DNA of 64,000 bases from Mycobacterium sp. IS-3022 (GCF_001500065.1 NZ_LQIN01000005.1:1-64000), one strand, 5' to 3'. Positions 1 through 11,552 are shown, counted from the stretch's first letter. Made by a program: numbers and translations. Notes: generated by a model not told the origin, from the letters alone.

Positions 1-1
1 A

Positions 2-91
2 GTCCCACCCTGGCGCGGACCCCTCGGCGAACGCGCCGACTGGTGGTGGTACAACCCCTTCGAACCCCAACCCCCACAACCGCCCAACTGA
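2..91 (+). CDS. C-terminal end of a Pro/Trp-rich protein (partial)
   Basis: A frame open from the left edge runs 29 codons to a TGA at 89-91. It reads as a plausible protein tail with a WWWYNPF segment followed by a Pro/Gln-rich end (EPQPPQPPN), a composition common at the C-termini of secreted or cell-wall mycobacterial proteins. The other frames here give only Arg/Pro/Thr-rich shadow translations. The start and any domain lie outside the window, so no function can be given. Confidence 0.45.
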   Translation, partial: VPPWRGPLGERADWWWYNPFEPQPPQPPN

Positions 92-383
92 GTCGGCCAC
101 CGGCCAACACCGCGCCAACGCTGAACCAGTTGAGGATCAACAGAATTCGACCTGGGTCAGTGCATGGCCAGATCACCGCAGCATGTAAGTCGCTGCGCGC
201 CCGACAGCCAGCTAGATCGCCGTTCGCCAGACCGTCGCGCGCTGGACCGCCGTTCGCTCGATCGCGCGGTGTCCGCGGGCACCGTTCGAAGCGACAGCCA
301 GCCTCCGTCTGACACCTCCGGACCCGCAGGGTTAGACACCCTCCGCAGCGGGCACGCCTCCTCCAGACAATCAGGAGGGCCCC
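92..383. other. Intergenic region with short direct repeats
   Basis: No credible gene lies between the end of the first protein and the alcohol dehydrogenase start. The region holds an 11-bp perfect direct repeat CGACAGCCAGC (202-212 and 292-302) and a near-repeat GAYCGCCGTTCGC (215-227 and 245-257). The Arg/Ser-rich frames through it follow these repeats and are not coding-like. A Shine-Dalgarno run (CAGGAGGG) sits just before the ATG at 384. Confidence 0.4.
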
Positions 384-1562
384 ATGCGAGCAGTGACGTG
401 GCAGGGTCGGCGGAAGGTGTCCGTCGACGACGTGCCCGATCCGGCGATCAAGGAACCGACCGACGCGATCATCCGGGTCACCAGCACCAACATCTGCGGC
501 TCGGACTTGCACCTCTACGAAGTGCTCGGCGCCTTCATGACTCCCGGCGACATCCTCGGCCACGAAGCGATGGGCATCGTGGAAGAGGTCGGCCGCGAGG
601 TCAACGGCCTCCAACCCGGCGATCGCGTCGTGATCCCGTTCAACATCTCCTGTGGGCACTGCTTCATGTGCGACCACGGCCTGCAGAGCCAGTGCGAGAC
701 CACGCAGAACCGCGATCAAGGCACCGGCGCCGCACTGTTCGGCTACTCCAAGCTCTACGGCGAAGTCGCCGGCGGACAGGCGGAGTATCTGCGGGTCCCG
801 CAGGCTCAGTACACCCACATCAAGGTGCCCGAGGACGGGCCCGACGACCGCTACGTCTACCTCTCCGACGTGCTTCCCACCGCATGGCAGGCCGTTGAGT
901 ACGCCGCCGTGCCCGACGCCGGCACCCTCGTCGTCCTCGGCCTCGGGCCGATCGGCTCGATGGCCTGCCGTATCGCGGCGCATCGCAAGGGCTGCAAGGT
1001 GATCGGCGTCGATCTGGTCGACGAACGGATTTCACGCGCCCGCGCCTACTGCGACGAGATCATCGACCTCCGCACCGACAACGCCGAAGAGGTCGTCAAG
1101 AGCCAGACCGACGGTCGCGGCGCCGACTCCGTCATCGACGCCGTCGGAATGGAAGCGCACGGTTCGCCCGTCGCCGAAACCATGCAGACCGCCAGCGGGT
1201 TCCTGCCCTCGCCGATCGGCCGCGTGGTCATGAAGAATGCCGGCGTCGACCGGCTCGCCGCGTTGAACTCCGCCATCTCCCTGGTCCGCCGCGGCGGCAC
1301 CATCTCTCTGTCCGGGGTCTACGGCGGCGCCGCCGATCCGATCAACATGATGACGTTGTTCGACAAGCAGATTCAGCTGCGGATGGGCCAGGCCAACGTC
1401 AAGAAGTGGGTGCCCGACATCATGCCGCTGCTGACCGCCGAGGACCCCCTGCGCCTCGAGCAGTTCGCCACCCACCGGCTTCCGCTGGACGCAGCACCCG
1501 AGGCTTATGCAAGCTTCCAGAAGAAGGAGGACGGCATGGTCAAGGTGATCCTCAAGCCGTGA
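384..1562 (+). CDS. Zinc-dependent alcohol/formaldehyde dehydrogenase-like protein
   Basis: A 392-residue MDR-superfamily dehydrogenase expected to oxidise an alcohol or aldehyde adduct with NAD(P). Visible catalytic-zinc residues are C38 (ICGSD) and H60-E61 (GHE). The structural-zinc lobe has C90, C93, C96 and C104. The Rossmann dinucleotide motif GLGPIG sits near residue 190. Length and the long insert around residue 260 fit the glutathione-dependent or independent formaldehyde dehydrogenase-like subgroup, but the substrate cannot be read from sequence. The start is ATG with an AGGAGGG ribosome site. The next gene begins 5 bp after the stop, so the two are probably co-transcribed. Confidence 0.85.
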   Translation: MRAVTWQGRRKVSVDDVPDPAIKEPTDAIIRVTSTNICGSDLHLYEVLGAFMTPGDILGHEAMGIVEEVGREVNGLQPGDRVVIPFNISCGHCFMCDHGLQSQCETTQNRDQGTGAALFGYSKLYGEVAGGQAEYLRVPQAQYTHIKVPEDGPDDRYVYLSDVLPTAWQAVEYAAVPDAGTLVVLGLGPIGSMACRIAAHRKGCKVIGVDLVDERISRARAYCDEIIDLRTDNAEEVVKSQTDGRGADSVIDAVGMEAHGSPVAETMQTASGFLPSPIGRVVMKNAGVDRLAALNSAISLVRRGGTISLSGVYGGAADPINMMTLFDKQIQLRMGQANVKKWVPDIMPLLTAEDPLRLEQFATHRLPLDAAPEAYASFQKKEDGMVKVILKP

Positions 1563-1567
1563 GCCAC

Positions 1568-3028
1568 ATGGATCAATCAGAAGCGCCGCTGCTAAACGCG
1601 CTGGTCGACTACCGAAACCGGAACCGCTATGGCTTCACCCCGCCGGGCCACCGGCAGGGGCGCGGCACCGACGCCCGCGTTCTCGAGGTCCTCGGCCGTG
1701 AAGCTTTCGCCGACGACCTGCTCGCCAACGGCGGGCTCGACGACCGTCGCAGCAGCAACAAATACCTTCAGCACGCCGAGGACCTGATGGCCGAAGCAGT
1801 CGGCGCCGAGGTCGCCTGGTTCTCCACCTGCGGTAGTTCACTCTCGGTGAAGGCCGCGATGATGGCCGTCGCCGGCGGGGACGGCGGGCTGCTCGTCCCC
1901 CGCGACAGCCACAAGTCCATCGTCGCCGGCCTCATCTTCTCCGGTGTCCAGCCGCGATGGGTCACCCCGCGCTGGGATGCCGAGCGCCACTTCAGCCATC
2001 CGCCGTCGGCGCAGGACTTCCGCGACGCCTGGGACCGTCATCCCGACGCCGCCGGAGCCCTCGTCGTCAGCCCCAGCGCGTACGGCACCTGCACCGACCT
2101 GTCCGAAATCGCCGAGGTCTGCCACGAACGCGGCAAGCCGCTGATCGTCGACGAGGCCTGGGGCGCACACCTGCCGTTCCACGAAGACCTGCCGACCTGG
2201 GCGATGGACGCCGGGGCCGACGTCTGCGTGGTGAGCGTGCACAAGATGGGCGCCGGTTTCGAGCAGGGTTCGGTCTTTCATCTGCAGGGCGACCTCGTCG
2301 ACCAGGACCGTCTCTCCGCGTGCGCGGACCTGCTGATGACGACCAGCCCGAACGTGTTGATCTATGCCGCGATGGACGGCTGGCGCCGTCAGATGGTCGA
2401 GTGCGGCCACGAATTGCTCGGCGACGCATTGGGACTCGCGCGACAGCTACGCCAGGACATCGGCCTCATCCCCGACGTCGCGGTGATGGAGGATGAACTG
2501 CTCGGCAATGAGGCATCCCACGACCTCGACCGCCTGCAGATCCTCATCGACGTCTCCGCCACCGGCACGTCCGGCTATCAGGCGCACGACTGGCTGCGTG
2601 AACACAAGCAGCTCGACCTCGGCATGAGCGATCACCGGCGCATCCTGGCGACCATGTCGTTCGCCGACAACAAGGCCAGCGCCGAACGGTTGCTCGACGC
2701 GCTGTGGGCGTGGCGCAAGCAGGCCAACCACTTCGATCCGCCCCCACCGATGCACCTGCCGTCGCCCGAGGAGATCGAACTGGAGACCGTCGAACTGCCT
2801 CGTGATGCGTTCTTCGGGCCGGTCGAGGAGGTGCCGATCGAGAAGGCGAGCGGGCGCGTCTGCGCCGAGCAGATCACCCCGTATCCACCGGGTATCCCGG
2901 CGGTCGTCCCCGGCGAACTGCTGAACGAAGCGGTCCTCGACTATCTACGAACCGGACTGAAAGCGGGTATGAACATTCCCGATGCGGCAGACACCTCGCT
3001 TGAGACAATTCGCGTCGTCGCCACCTGA
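1568..3028 (+). CDS. PLP-dependent Orn/Lys/Arg decarboxylase-family protein
   Basis: A 486-residue protein of the fold-type I major domain of Orn/Lys/Arg decarboxylases. The PLP lysine is K226 in the motif SVHKMG, preceded by an aspartate-bearing stretch (IVDEAWGAH) that would bind the cofactor pyridine nitrogen. It lacks the N-terminal wing domain of biodegradative decarboxylases, like the shorter actinobacterial forms. The frame stays open upstream, but the ATG at 1568 is chosen because it is the first coding-like residue and follows the dehydrogenase stop by 5 bp. The amine product and substrate are unknown. Co-transcription with the dehydrogenase suggests linked amino-acid or amine metabolism (inference). 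Confidence 0.8.
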   Translation: MDQSEAPLLNALVDYRNRNRYGFTPPGHRQGRGTDARVLEVLGREAFADDLLANGGLDDRRSSNKYLQHAEDLMAEAVGAEVAWFSTCGSSLSVKAAMMAVAGGDGGLLVPRDSHKSIVAGLIFSGVQPRWVTPRWDAERHFSHPPSAQDFRDAWDRHPDAAGALVVSPSAYGTCTDLSEIAEVCHERGKPLIVDEAWGAHLPFHEDLPTWAMDAGADVCVVSVHKMGAGFEQGSVFHLQGDLVDQDRLSACADLLMTTSPNVLIYAAMDGWRRQMVECGHELLGDALGLARQLRQDIGLIPDVAVMEDELLGNEASHDLDRLQILIDVSATGTSGYQAHDWLREHKQLDLGMSDHRRILATMSFADNKASAERLLDALWAWRKQANHFDPPPPMHLPSPEEIELETVELPRDAFFGPVEEVPIEKASGRVCAEQITPYPPGIPAVVPGELLNEAVLDYLRTGLKAGMNIPDAADTSLETIRVVAT

Positions 3029-3109
3029 TACCTCTGGTTTCGGGTCGGCGGCTTCTGGCAACATTACCGACGAGTAAGAAGTTTCCTCCGACAGTCAGCA
3101 GGTGGGCAG

Positions 3110-4942
3110 ATGACGGGAACTGCGGAAATTTCGTTCGTCGCGCAGGACGAGGGCGGTGGTGCCGCACTCAACGAAGTGATCGGCCTCTCGGTCGCCGGCG
3201 CGGTGGTCGCGGCGTTGTTGTTGTGGATCGGCTGGATGCACCGCAACCACAAGATCACCTGGTTGGCTAGCCTCGGCGATTGGTCCGGGCGGCGGTTCAA
3301 GCGGCCGTCGTGGGTGGCCCTGCCGATCGCGTTGTTCATCGCGTCGATCATCTGCGCCCTGTTCGGCTTCATCTGGGACGTCAGTCTGCACATCGGCAAC
3401 GGCCGTGATGACGGCGCGCTGGCCAATCCGGCGCACTACTTCATCCTGATCGGTCTGTTCGGCATCTTCGTCGCGGGCTGCACCGCGATGGTGCTGCCCT
3501 ATGACCGGCCCGGTCCGTCCGCCGTGCGCATCACCGACGACTGGTACGCACCGGTCGGCGGGATCGTGATGGCCGGCTGCGGGCTCTACGCGCTGATGGG
3601 TTTCCCGCTCGACGACATCTGGCACCGCATCTTCGGCCAGGACGTCACGCTGTGGGGACCCACCCACCTGATGATGATCGGTGGCGCGGGCTTCTCCACG
3701 CTGGCCGCCGCGTACCTGGAGAAGGAAGGTCAGCGCGTCCGGACGGCGGACACCCCACCCGACGGCATCGGACTCAAGTTCGTGCAGTACCTGGCGTTCG
3801 CCGGCGTGCTCATCGGCGCGTCCGTCTACCAGATCGAATTCGACTTCGGCGTGCCGCAGTTCCGGCAGGTGTTCCAGCCCATGCTGATCGCGGCCGCCGC
3901 GGCGCTGGCGCTGGTGGCAGCCCGCATCTACATGGGCCGAGGCGCGGCCCTGCTCGCTGCGATCATCGCGATCGGGCTGCGCGGCCTGGTCGCGCTGGCG
4001 GTCGGTCCCGTCCTCGATGCGCCGATCAACTGGTTCCCGCTCTACCTCGGGCCGGCAGTGGTCGTCGAACTCCTGGCACTGACCCCTCTGTTGAAGCGGC
4101 CCATCGTGTTCGGTCTGGTCGCCGGCCTCGGTATCGGCACCGTGGGGCTGTGGCTGGAATCGCTTTGGATCAACGCCGTCTATCACTTGCCGTGGCCCAC
4201 CAGCATCTGGCCGGAAGCATTGGCCATGGCGGTGCCGGTGGCGGTGCTCGTCGGCGCGTGCGGCGCGATGGTCGGCATGGTGTTGACCTCACAGCGGCTA
4301 CCCCGCCGGGCCGTCGGGGTCGGCCTCGTCGTGCTGACGGTGTTGGCGATCGGCGGTGCAACGGCAAACGGGCTCCGCTATGACGTCCCCGAAAGTGCTT
4401 CGGCGGCAATCACTCTCACCGAAGCCCCGAACGCCGAGGGTGAGCGGTACGTGACCGCGGACGTCCAGATCACGCCCGCGAACCTGCTGAGTGACGATCC
4501 GAACTGGGTTTCCGTGCTCGGCTGGCAGGGTGAACTGCCCAACGACCGCGGCATCTTCATCGACCACCTCCAACAGGTGGGACCGGGCCACTACCGCTCC
4601 ACGGAACCGATGCCGGTGTCCGGTACGTGGAAGACGTTGCTGCGCGTGCACGACGGGCGCACGCTCGCCGCGGTGCCGATCTATCTTGCGGGCGATCCGG
4701 GGATCGGCGCCGAAGAGGTGCCCGCCGAGGCGTCGATGACACGCCCCTTCGTCGCCGAGATCACGATCCTGCAGCGTGAGCGCAGCCCGGACATCCCCCA
4801 GTCGCTGTGGCTGATCGGCTGCCTGATCGTGCTGATCTGCAGCCTCGCGATGGTCGCGGGCGTCACCTGGGGCGGCGGCCGGATCAACAACAGCGAACCC
4901 TCCGGCAGCGAAGCGGAACTACAACCGACCGCCCAAGCATGA
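3110..4942 (+). CDS. Large polytopic membrane protein with C-terminal extracytoplasmic domain
   Basis: A 610-residue integral membrane protein. About ten hydrophobic segments occupy residues 20-430. A soluble domain (about 440-560), probably outside, contains a passage on 'GQGEL/ GIFIDHL' type strands, and a final membrane segment lies near 565-585. I do not recognise a catalytic motif. The last base pairs overlap the next gene (ATGA at 4939), and four genes to 6865 are overlapped the same way, so this is the first gene of a tight operon with a cupredoxin-like lipoprotein. Membrane proteins of this arrangement have been labelled fenitrothion-hydrolase (Fed)-like in databases. I recall this only by resemblance and cannot verify it. 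Confidence 0.7.
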   Translation: MTGTAEISFVAQDEGGGAALNEVIGLSVAGAVVAALLLWIGWMHRNHKITWLASLGDWSGRRFKRPSWVALPIALFIASIICALFGFIWDVSLHIGNGRDDGALANPAHYFILIGLFGIFVAGCTAMVLPYDRPGPSAVRITDDWYAPVGGIVMAGCGLYALMGFPLDDIWHRIFGQDVTLWGPTHLMMIGGAGFSTLAAAYLEKEGQRVRTADTPPDGIGLKFVQYLAFAGVLIGASVYQIEFDFGVPQFRQVFQPMLIAAAAALALVAARIYMGRGAALLAAIIAIGLRGLVALAVGPVLDAPINWFPLYLGPAVVVELLALTPLLKRPIVFGLVAGLGIGTVGLWLESLWINAVYHLPWPTSIWPEALAMAVPVAVLVGACGAMVGMVLTSQRLPRRAVGVGLVVLTVLAIGGATANGLRYDVPESASAAITLTEAPNAEGERYVTADVQITPANLLSDDPNWVSVLGWQGELPNDRGIFIDHLQQVGPGHYRSTEPMPVSGTWKTLLRVHDGRTLAAVPIYLAGDPGIGAEEVPAEASMTRPFVAEITILQRERSPDIPQSLWLIGCLIVLICSLAMVAGVTWGGGRINNSEPSGSEAELQPTAQA

Positions 4943-5109
4943 TCGGCGCAGCGGACGGCCCAGATGTTCTGATTCTGGCCGACCACCCGGTGTGGCTTGC
5001 GGTGCCCGCTTTCGCACCGGCGATCGTCGTCGCCGGGGTGGTGGTGTACATCGCGGTGAAGAACCGGCGCAAACGTGAAACCCGACCGACCGACGAAGGG
5101 ACACCGTGA
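4939..5109 (+). CDS. Small single-pass membrane protein
   Basis: A 56-residue protein with one hydrophobic segment (about residues 19-41, ending VVVYIAV) followed by a basic tail (KNRRKRE), which predicts a cytosolic C-terminus. Its ATG overlaps the upstream stop (ATGA), and its own stop overlaps the GTG of the lipoprotein gene. The size and overlaps suggest a small subunit or assembly factor of the membrane module. It is easily missed by automatic annotation because of its length. Confidence 0.65.
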   Translation: MIGAADGPDVLILADHPVWLAVPAFAPAIVVAGVVVYIAVKNRRKRETRPTDEGTP

Positions 5110-5537
5110 CACCGACACTGCGCCGACGATCCGTAATCGGCATCGTGACCGCCCTGACACTCCTGGCCGCCGGATGCGGCGGCTCGCAGAACACCGACAC
5201 CGATGCAGGCAGTCCGGCGCAGGCGACGGTGAGCCCGTCGGACATGCCCGACCAGCAGCGGCCACCGGATCGGCTCACCATCGACATCACCATCGAGGGC
5301 GGCAACGTCACTCCCACCAACGCGCAGGTACAAGGCAAGGTGAACGAGCCGATTGTGCTGCGGGTCAACAGCGACGCGGCCGACGAGCTTCACGTGCACT
5401 CGGTGCCTGAGCACACGTTCAAGGTGGCGCCGAAGCCCGGACAACAGTTCCAGTTCACCGTGGAAGTGCCGGGCAACGTCGAGATCGAACTGCATGAGCT
5501 GAACCGCGTCGTCGCCACCGTCCAAGTTCAGCAGTGA
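5106..5537 (+). CDS. Cupredoxin-like lipoprotein
   Basis: A 143-residue exported lipoprotein. The N-terminus has three arginines, a hydrophobic stretch and the lipobox LAAGC (C24). After a Pro/Ser linker, residues about 60-143 look like a Greek-key cupredoxin-type domain with alternating beta strands (GGNVTP, VLRVNSD, FTVEVPG, ATVQV). A His-rich loop (LHVHSVPEH) could bind metal, but the C-x-x-x-H-x-x-x-M copper set of classical cupredoxins is not seen. GTG start overlaps the previous stop. It lies between membrane proteins, so it probably works at the outer face of the same complex. Confidence 0.7.
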   Translation: MTPTLRRRSVIGIVTALTLLAAGCGGSQNTDTDAGSPAQATVSPSDMPDQQRPPDRLTIDITIEGGNVTPTNAQVQGKVNEPIVLRVNSDAADELHVHSVPEHTFKVAPKPGQQFQFTVEVPGNVEIELHELNRVVATVQVQQ

Positions 5538-6865
5538 TGCCGGGGCCGTCGGTTTCCGTACTGGCCCACGGTCTCGGCGGTTCGACCGATCTGCCGATCC
5601 CCTTCACCTACGCGCTGATCGGTGCGGCGTGGGCGTTGACGTTCACGTTCGCGGTGGTCGCGCTCGCTTGGCGGAAGCCACGGTTCGATCCGACCAATTC
5701 CGTTCGGCCCCTTCCCCGTTGGGTGTCGACGGTGGTGGACGCGCCGCTGACCCGGTGGATCGTCGCGCTGGCCGGCTTGGCGTTCGCGGTGTGGGTGGGC
5801 ATCGCCGCGGTCGCGGGTCCCCAGGACGAGAGAAACCCGCTACCCGGGGTGTTCTACGTCTTGCTGTGGGTGGGCCTGGTGGCGGTGTCGCTGGTCATCG
5901 GGCCCGTGTGGCGGGCGATATCGCCGGTGCGGTCGGTTCTTCGGCTGGTGGGCAGTCGTTCACTGGGCCTGACCTACCCCGCGCGGCTGGGATACTGGCC
6001 GGCCGTCTTCGGCCTGTTCGCGTTCGTCTGGCTGGAACTGGCCAGCCCCGAACCGGGTTCGCTTACCGCCATTCGGATCTGGCTGCTGATCTACCTCGGA
6101 GTCACCCTCGCCGGTGCGCTCTGCTGCGGTGAGCGGTGGTGCGCGCGGGCCGATCCGTTCGAGGTGTACAGCGTGGTGGCATCACGGCTGTCGCCGTTTC
6201 GGCGCGACCCCGACACCGGCCGGATCGCGATCGGCAACCCGTTCGACCACCTTCCGTCGCTACCGGTGCGCCCAGGCACCGTCGCGGTCGTCGCCGTGCT
6301 ACTGGGATCGACTGCGTTCGACAGCTTCTCGGCGATGCCGGCGTGGCGAAACTTCGTCGACGACAACTCCTCGTCCGAGTTCACGGCAACCCTCATCAGA
6401 ACCGCCGGCCTGTTCTCGTTCGCCGCGATCGTCGCCTGCACGTTCTGGCTCGCGTCGATCGCCACCGGCGGTGTCGACCGCGACCGCCGCCGCCAGTTGC
6501 CCGGCCTGATGGCGCATTCGCTGATCCCGATCGTCATCGGATATGTGTTCGCCCACTACCTGACGTACCTGATCGAGCGTGGACAGCAGACCATCATCCT
6601 GTTGGCCGATCCGCTGGGCCGCGGCTGGAACCTCCTCGGACTCGGCAACGCCGAGGTCAGCTACTTCCTGTCCCAACATCCCGCGGTGCTCTCGAGCCTC
6701 AAGGTCGGGTTCGTCGTCGCCGGCCACATCGCGGGGGTGGTCGCGGCGCACGACCGCGCGCTGCGGATCCTGCCGTCCGGCTATCAACTCACCGGACAGC
6801 TCGCGATGATGCTGGTCATGGTGGGCTACACGTTCACCGGGCTGTACCTGCTGTTCGGCGGGTAG
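5534..6865 (+). CDS. Polytopic membrane protein, last gene of the membrane/cupredoxin module
   Basis: A 443-residue membrane protein with about ten hydrophobic segments spread over the whole length. Its N-terminus, outside the first helix, carries HGLGGSTDLPIP. This opening and topology resemble actinobacterial proteins labelled fenitrothion hydrolase FedB, but that name rests on my recollection and not on a visible active site. Start: GTG at 5534 overlaps the lipoprotein stop by 4 nt; an ATG follows at once (5537). The gene ends 10 bp before pncA. Confidence 0.65.
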   Translation: MMPGPSVSVLAHGLGGSTDLPIPFTYALIGAAWALTFTFAVVALAWRKPRFDPTNSVRPLPRWVSTVVDAPLTRWIVALAGLAFAVWVGIAAVAGPQDERNPLPGVFYVLLWVGLVAVSLVIGPVWRAISPVRSVLRLVGSRSLGLTYPARLGYWPAVFGLFAFVWLELASPEPGSLTAIRIWLLIYLGVTLAGALCCGERWCARADPFEVYSVVASRLSPFRRDPDTGRIAIGNPFDHLPSLPVRPGTVAVVAVLLGSTAFDSFSAMPAWRNFVDDNSSSEFTATLIRTAGLFSFAAIVACTFWLASIATGGVDRDRRRQLPGLMAHSLIPIVIGYVFAHYLTYLIERGQQTIILLADPLGRGWNLLGLGNAEVSYFLSQHPAVLSSLKVGFVVAGHIAGVVAAHDRALRILPSGYQLTGQLAMMLVMVGYTFTGLYLLFGG

Positions 6866-6868
6866 CGT
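6863..6868 (+). promoter_or_regulatory. Possible -10 box (TAGCGT) for pncA
   Basis: TANNNT hexamer ending 7 nt before the pncA ATG. This matches the spacing of mycobacterial leaderless promoters, though a GGAAGG ribosome site also lies in the gap and the operon upstream could read through. Confidence 0.35.
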
Positions 6869-6875
6869 CGGAAGG

Positions 6876-7427
6876 ATGAAGGCGCTCATCATCGTCGACG
6901 TCCAGAACGACTTCTGCGAGGGCGGTTCGCTGGCTGTCACCGGAGGCAGCGACGTCGCAGCGGCCATCAGCGACTTGCTCGCCGGTCGGACCGACTACGC
7001 ACATGTGGTGGCCACCAAGGACTTTCACGTCGATCCCGGCGACCATTTCTCCGACAACCCGGATTTCGTCACGTCCTGGCCGCGGCACTGCGTGGTCGGC
7101 ACCGCCGGCGCCGACTTCCATCCGCACTTTCAATTCAACGCGGTCGAGGCCGTCTTCACCAAGGGTGAGTACTCGGCCGCTTACAGCGGGTTCGAAGGCA
7201 CCGACGACGACGGCACGTCGCTGGCCGACTGGCTGCGCCAGCGCGGGGTCGACGAGGTGGACGTCGTCGGCATCGCTACCGACCACTGCGTCAAGGCGAC
7301 CGCCTCCGACGCCGCGGCCAACGGCTTCTCCACCCGGGTGCTGCTCGAACTGACGGCAGGTGTCGCGCCCGAGTCGACCGAGCGGGCCGTCGCCGACCTC
7401 CGCGAGGCCGGCGTCGAAATCGCCTAG
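6876..7427 (+). CDS. pncA: Nicotinamidase/pyrazinamidase PncA
   Basis: A 183-residue isochorismatase-fold amidase that deaminates nicotinamide to nicotinate in NAD salvage, and which also activates pyrazinamide in mycobacteria. The catalytic triad D8, K96 and C138 and the metal-binding set D49, H51, H57 and H71 all fall at the same positions known for the M. tuberculosis enzyme. Length also fits. The ATG at 6876 follows a GGAAGG ribosome site. The stop codon overlaps the end of an antisense crotonase remnant, marking a recombination junction just downstream. Confidence 0.95.
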   Translation: MKALIIVDVQNDFCEGGSLAVTGGSDVAAAISDLLAGRTDYAHVVATKDFHVDPGDHFSDNPDFVTSWPRHCVVGTAGADFHPHFQFNAVEAVFTKGEYSAAYSGFEGTDDDGTSLADWLRQRGVDEVDVVGIATDHCVKATASDAAANGFSTRVLLELTAGVAPESTERAVADLREAGVEIA

Positions 7428-7540
7428 CCGGCCGTTACCGCAGTGCGCTGCCGCGGCCGGTTGAGCGTGACAGTTGCCACACCATCGTCGACGTCGGCCC
7501 ACAACGTCCGAAAAGTGGGCAGGTCGGGACGGCTGGCCAC
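7424..7540 (-). pseudogene. Truncated enoyl-CoA hydratase/crotonase (5' fragment)
   Basis: On the minus strand a GTG at 7540 preceded by AGGGAG opens 38 codons ending in TAG at 7424-7426. The reading is the standard N-terminus of a mycobacterial crotonase (…DVDDGVATVTLNRPRQRTAV), where family members continue into the oxyanion-hole and catalytic helices. Here the frame stops after NRPRQRTAVTAG, inside the end of pncA. So the start and ribosome site survive but about 85% of the gene is gone. The fragment is too short to be an enzyme. I read it as the remnant of a deletion or rearrangement. Confidence 0.6.
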
Positions 7541-7649
7541 ATGATCTCCCTGCGCTGGCGGGCTTCGGTGCGATTTGGTTGTGATGTTGCCTCACCGGGC
7601 ACACCCGTATGGTTCCGTTGGTCTGTTCGTTCGTCGTCTGGAGTGTGCA

Positions 7650-9800
<2,151 letters not shown>

Positions 9801-9804
9801 AGGG

Positions 9805-10152
9805 CTATTCGACGACGGGGAAGAACGAATCGCCGTCTTCGGGCGTCCCACTGATCTGGCCCTCGTCGGTGCCATGGTCGTCCGGATTGACGCGGTCCAT
9901 CTGCACGCCCTCGTCGGTCGGCCGCTCGGCCACGTCGGGTTCCTCGGCGGCGAGTTTCTCGTCGAGGGTCTCGTCGATTTCGCCGTCGGCATTGACCTTG
10001 TCGGCCTCGCGCCAATGATCTGGCGGATCGACGGTTTCGTCGCCGTCGTCGTTGCGCACGTCGTCGGAGTCGAACGCCTCCGTCGGGCGCAGCGTGTCGC
10101 CGACGCCGCCGCCGTCGTTGGGTGAATTACCTGGGTCCGGATTCGCGTTCAC
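9805..10152 (-). CDS. Acidic DUF5709-like hypothetical protein
   Basis: A 115-residue, very acidic, hydrophilic protein with no membrane segment or Cys. Motifs DPPDHWREADK and ETLDEKLAAEEPDV match the actinobacterial DUF5709 style (SLDERLAEEEPD). No function is known to me. It starts with GTG at 10152 and its stop lies 5 bp from the glgX stop (convergent). Codon use is like its neighbours. It is probably disordered. Confidence 0.6.
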   Translation of the reverse strand: MNANPDPGNSPNDGGGVGDTLRPTEAFDSDDVRNDDGDETVDPPDHWREADKVNADGEIDETLDEKLAAEEPDVAERPTDEGVQMDRVNPDDHGTDEGQISGTPEDGDSFFPVVE

Positions 10153-10206
10153 ACCTGTTCGGTTGCCCGCCTGCCCTGACGCTAAACGCCAGCCGGCGCC
10201 GGCGCG

Positions 10207-11552
10207 TCAGCCGACGATCCGGGCGATCGACTTCAGCGGGATCGGCAACCAACTCGGCCGGAAGCGCGCCTCGTATGCGGCCTCGTAGACCGCTTTGTCC
10301 AGTTCGTAGGCCGCCAGCAGCTGCCCGGAATCGCGCGGATCCGCGCCGGACACCTCGGCATAGCCGTCGCAGAACGACGCGGCGTTGCGGTCCACCCACT
10401 CGCGCGCCCGCGCCCCGAGCTGACGGTCGTGGTCCTCGTCGGAAGACTGTTCCATCAGGCGCTGGTAGGCGGCGTACTCGTAGGACCGCAGCAGCCCGGC
10501 CACATCGCGCAACGGCGAGTCGGGGCGGCGGCGTTCCTCGAGCGGCTGGCCCGGCTCGCCTTCGAAGTCGATCAGCAGCCAGCCCTCGGGGATGCGCAGC
10601 ACCTGGCCGAGATGCAGGTCGCCGTGGATGCGTTGAACCCTGATGGTCTCCTCGGAGAGCTTGCGGTAACGCTCCTCGATCAGCGGCGCGTACTGCTCGA
10701 GGGCCGGTACCGCCTTGGCGGCCGATGCCAACCGCTCCAACGCCGTGTCGGCCGGGAACAGCGCGGTCTCCGTGCCCAGTTCGTCGGCCAGCGTCGCATG
10801 CACCGACGCGACCGCCTCGCCGAGCCGGTAGGACTCCCCGGCGAAGTCGCCGCCCACCTCGTCGGCGTACAGGTCACCTTCGGCGAACAGGTCGCGGGTG
10901 CTGGCGGTCGCCATGTCCCAGCCCTCGGCCGAGGTCGCGGCGAACTCCGTGACCATGCCCAGCGCGCACGGCTCGCCGTGCCCGTCCACCGTCCAAGTCG
11001 TCTCGAAAGCGCCGAGCAGCCGCGCCACATGCGGGTTACCGGCGCGCGCCAGCACGCGGTTCAACTCGATGTCGGGGTTGGTCCCGGGCGTGATGCGGCG
11101 GAACAGCTTGAGGATCGCCTCCTCCTCGAACACCACGCTGGTGTTGCTCTGTTCGGCTGCGGACACCCGCGGTGCGGCGTCCAGCGGTAACTCGACGTCG
11201 GGCTCCTTGACGAAGCGCACGGTGTTCTCGCCGGAGCCCACGGTCGCCGACGAGTCGATGAGCGACAGCAGGTACTGCGCGGCGTCGGGCTCGTAGAGCG
11301 CGTCGTAGGCGGTGCGGTCGCCGTCCGCACCGATGGTCGCGACCTCGGCGTACTCCTCGATTGGCCCGGTGTTCCAGCGCACGAGCACCTGATAGCGCTC
11401 ACGCGACCCGTCGGTGTAGGACACGTCGAGCAGCATGAGGTCCAGATCGTCGCGCAACGCGATGCGCGCGGCCTCCTCGACGGAGGCCAACTCACGGCTG
11501 CGGCCGGCGTACCACCGCTGGTGGGGTAGCCATTCGTCGAACGGCAGGGTCA

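Noticed and set aside
3095-4186. 363-codon frame antisense to the first membrane protein
   Set aside because: Asp/Arg/His/Gln-rich shadow without domain features.
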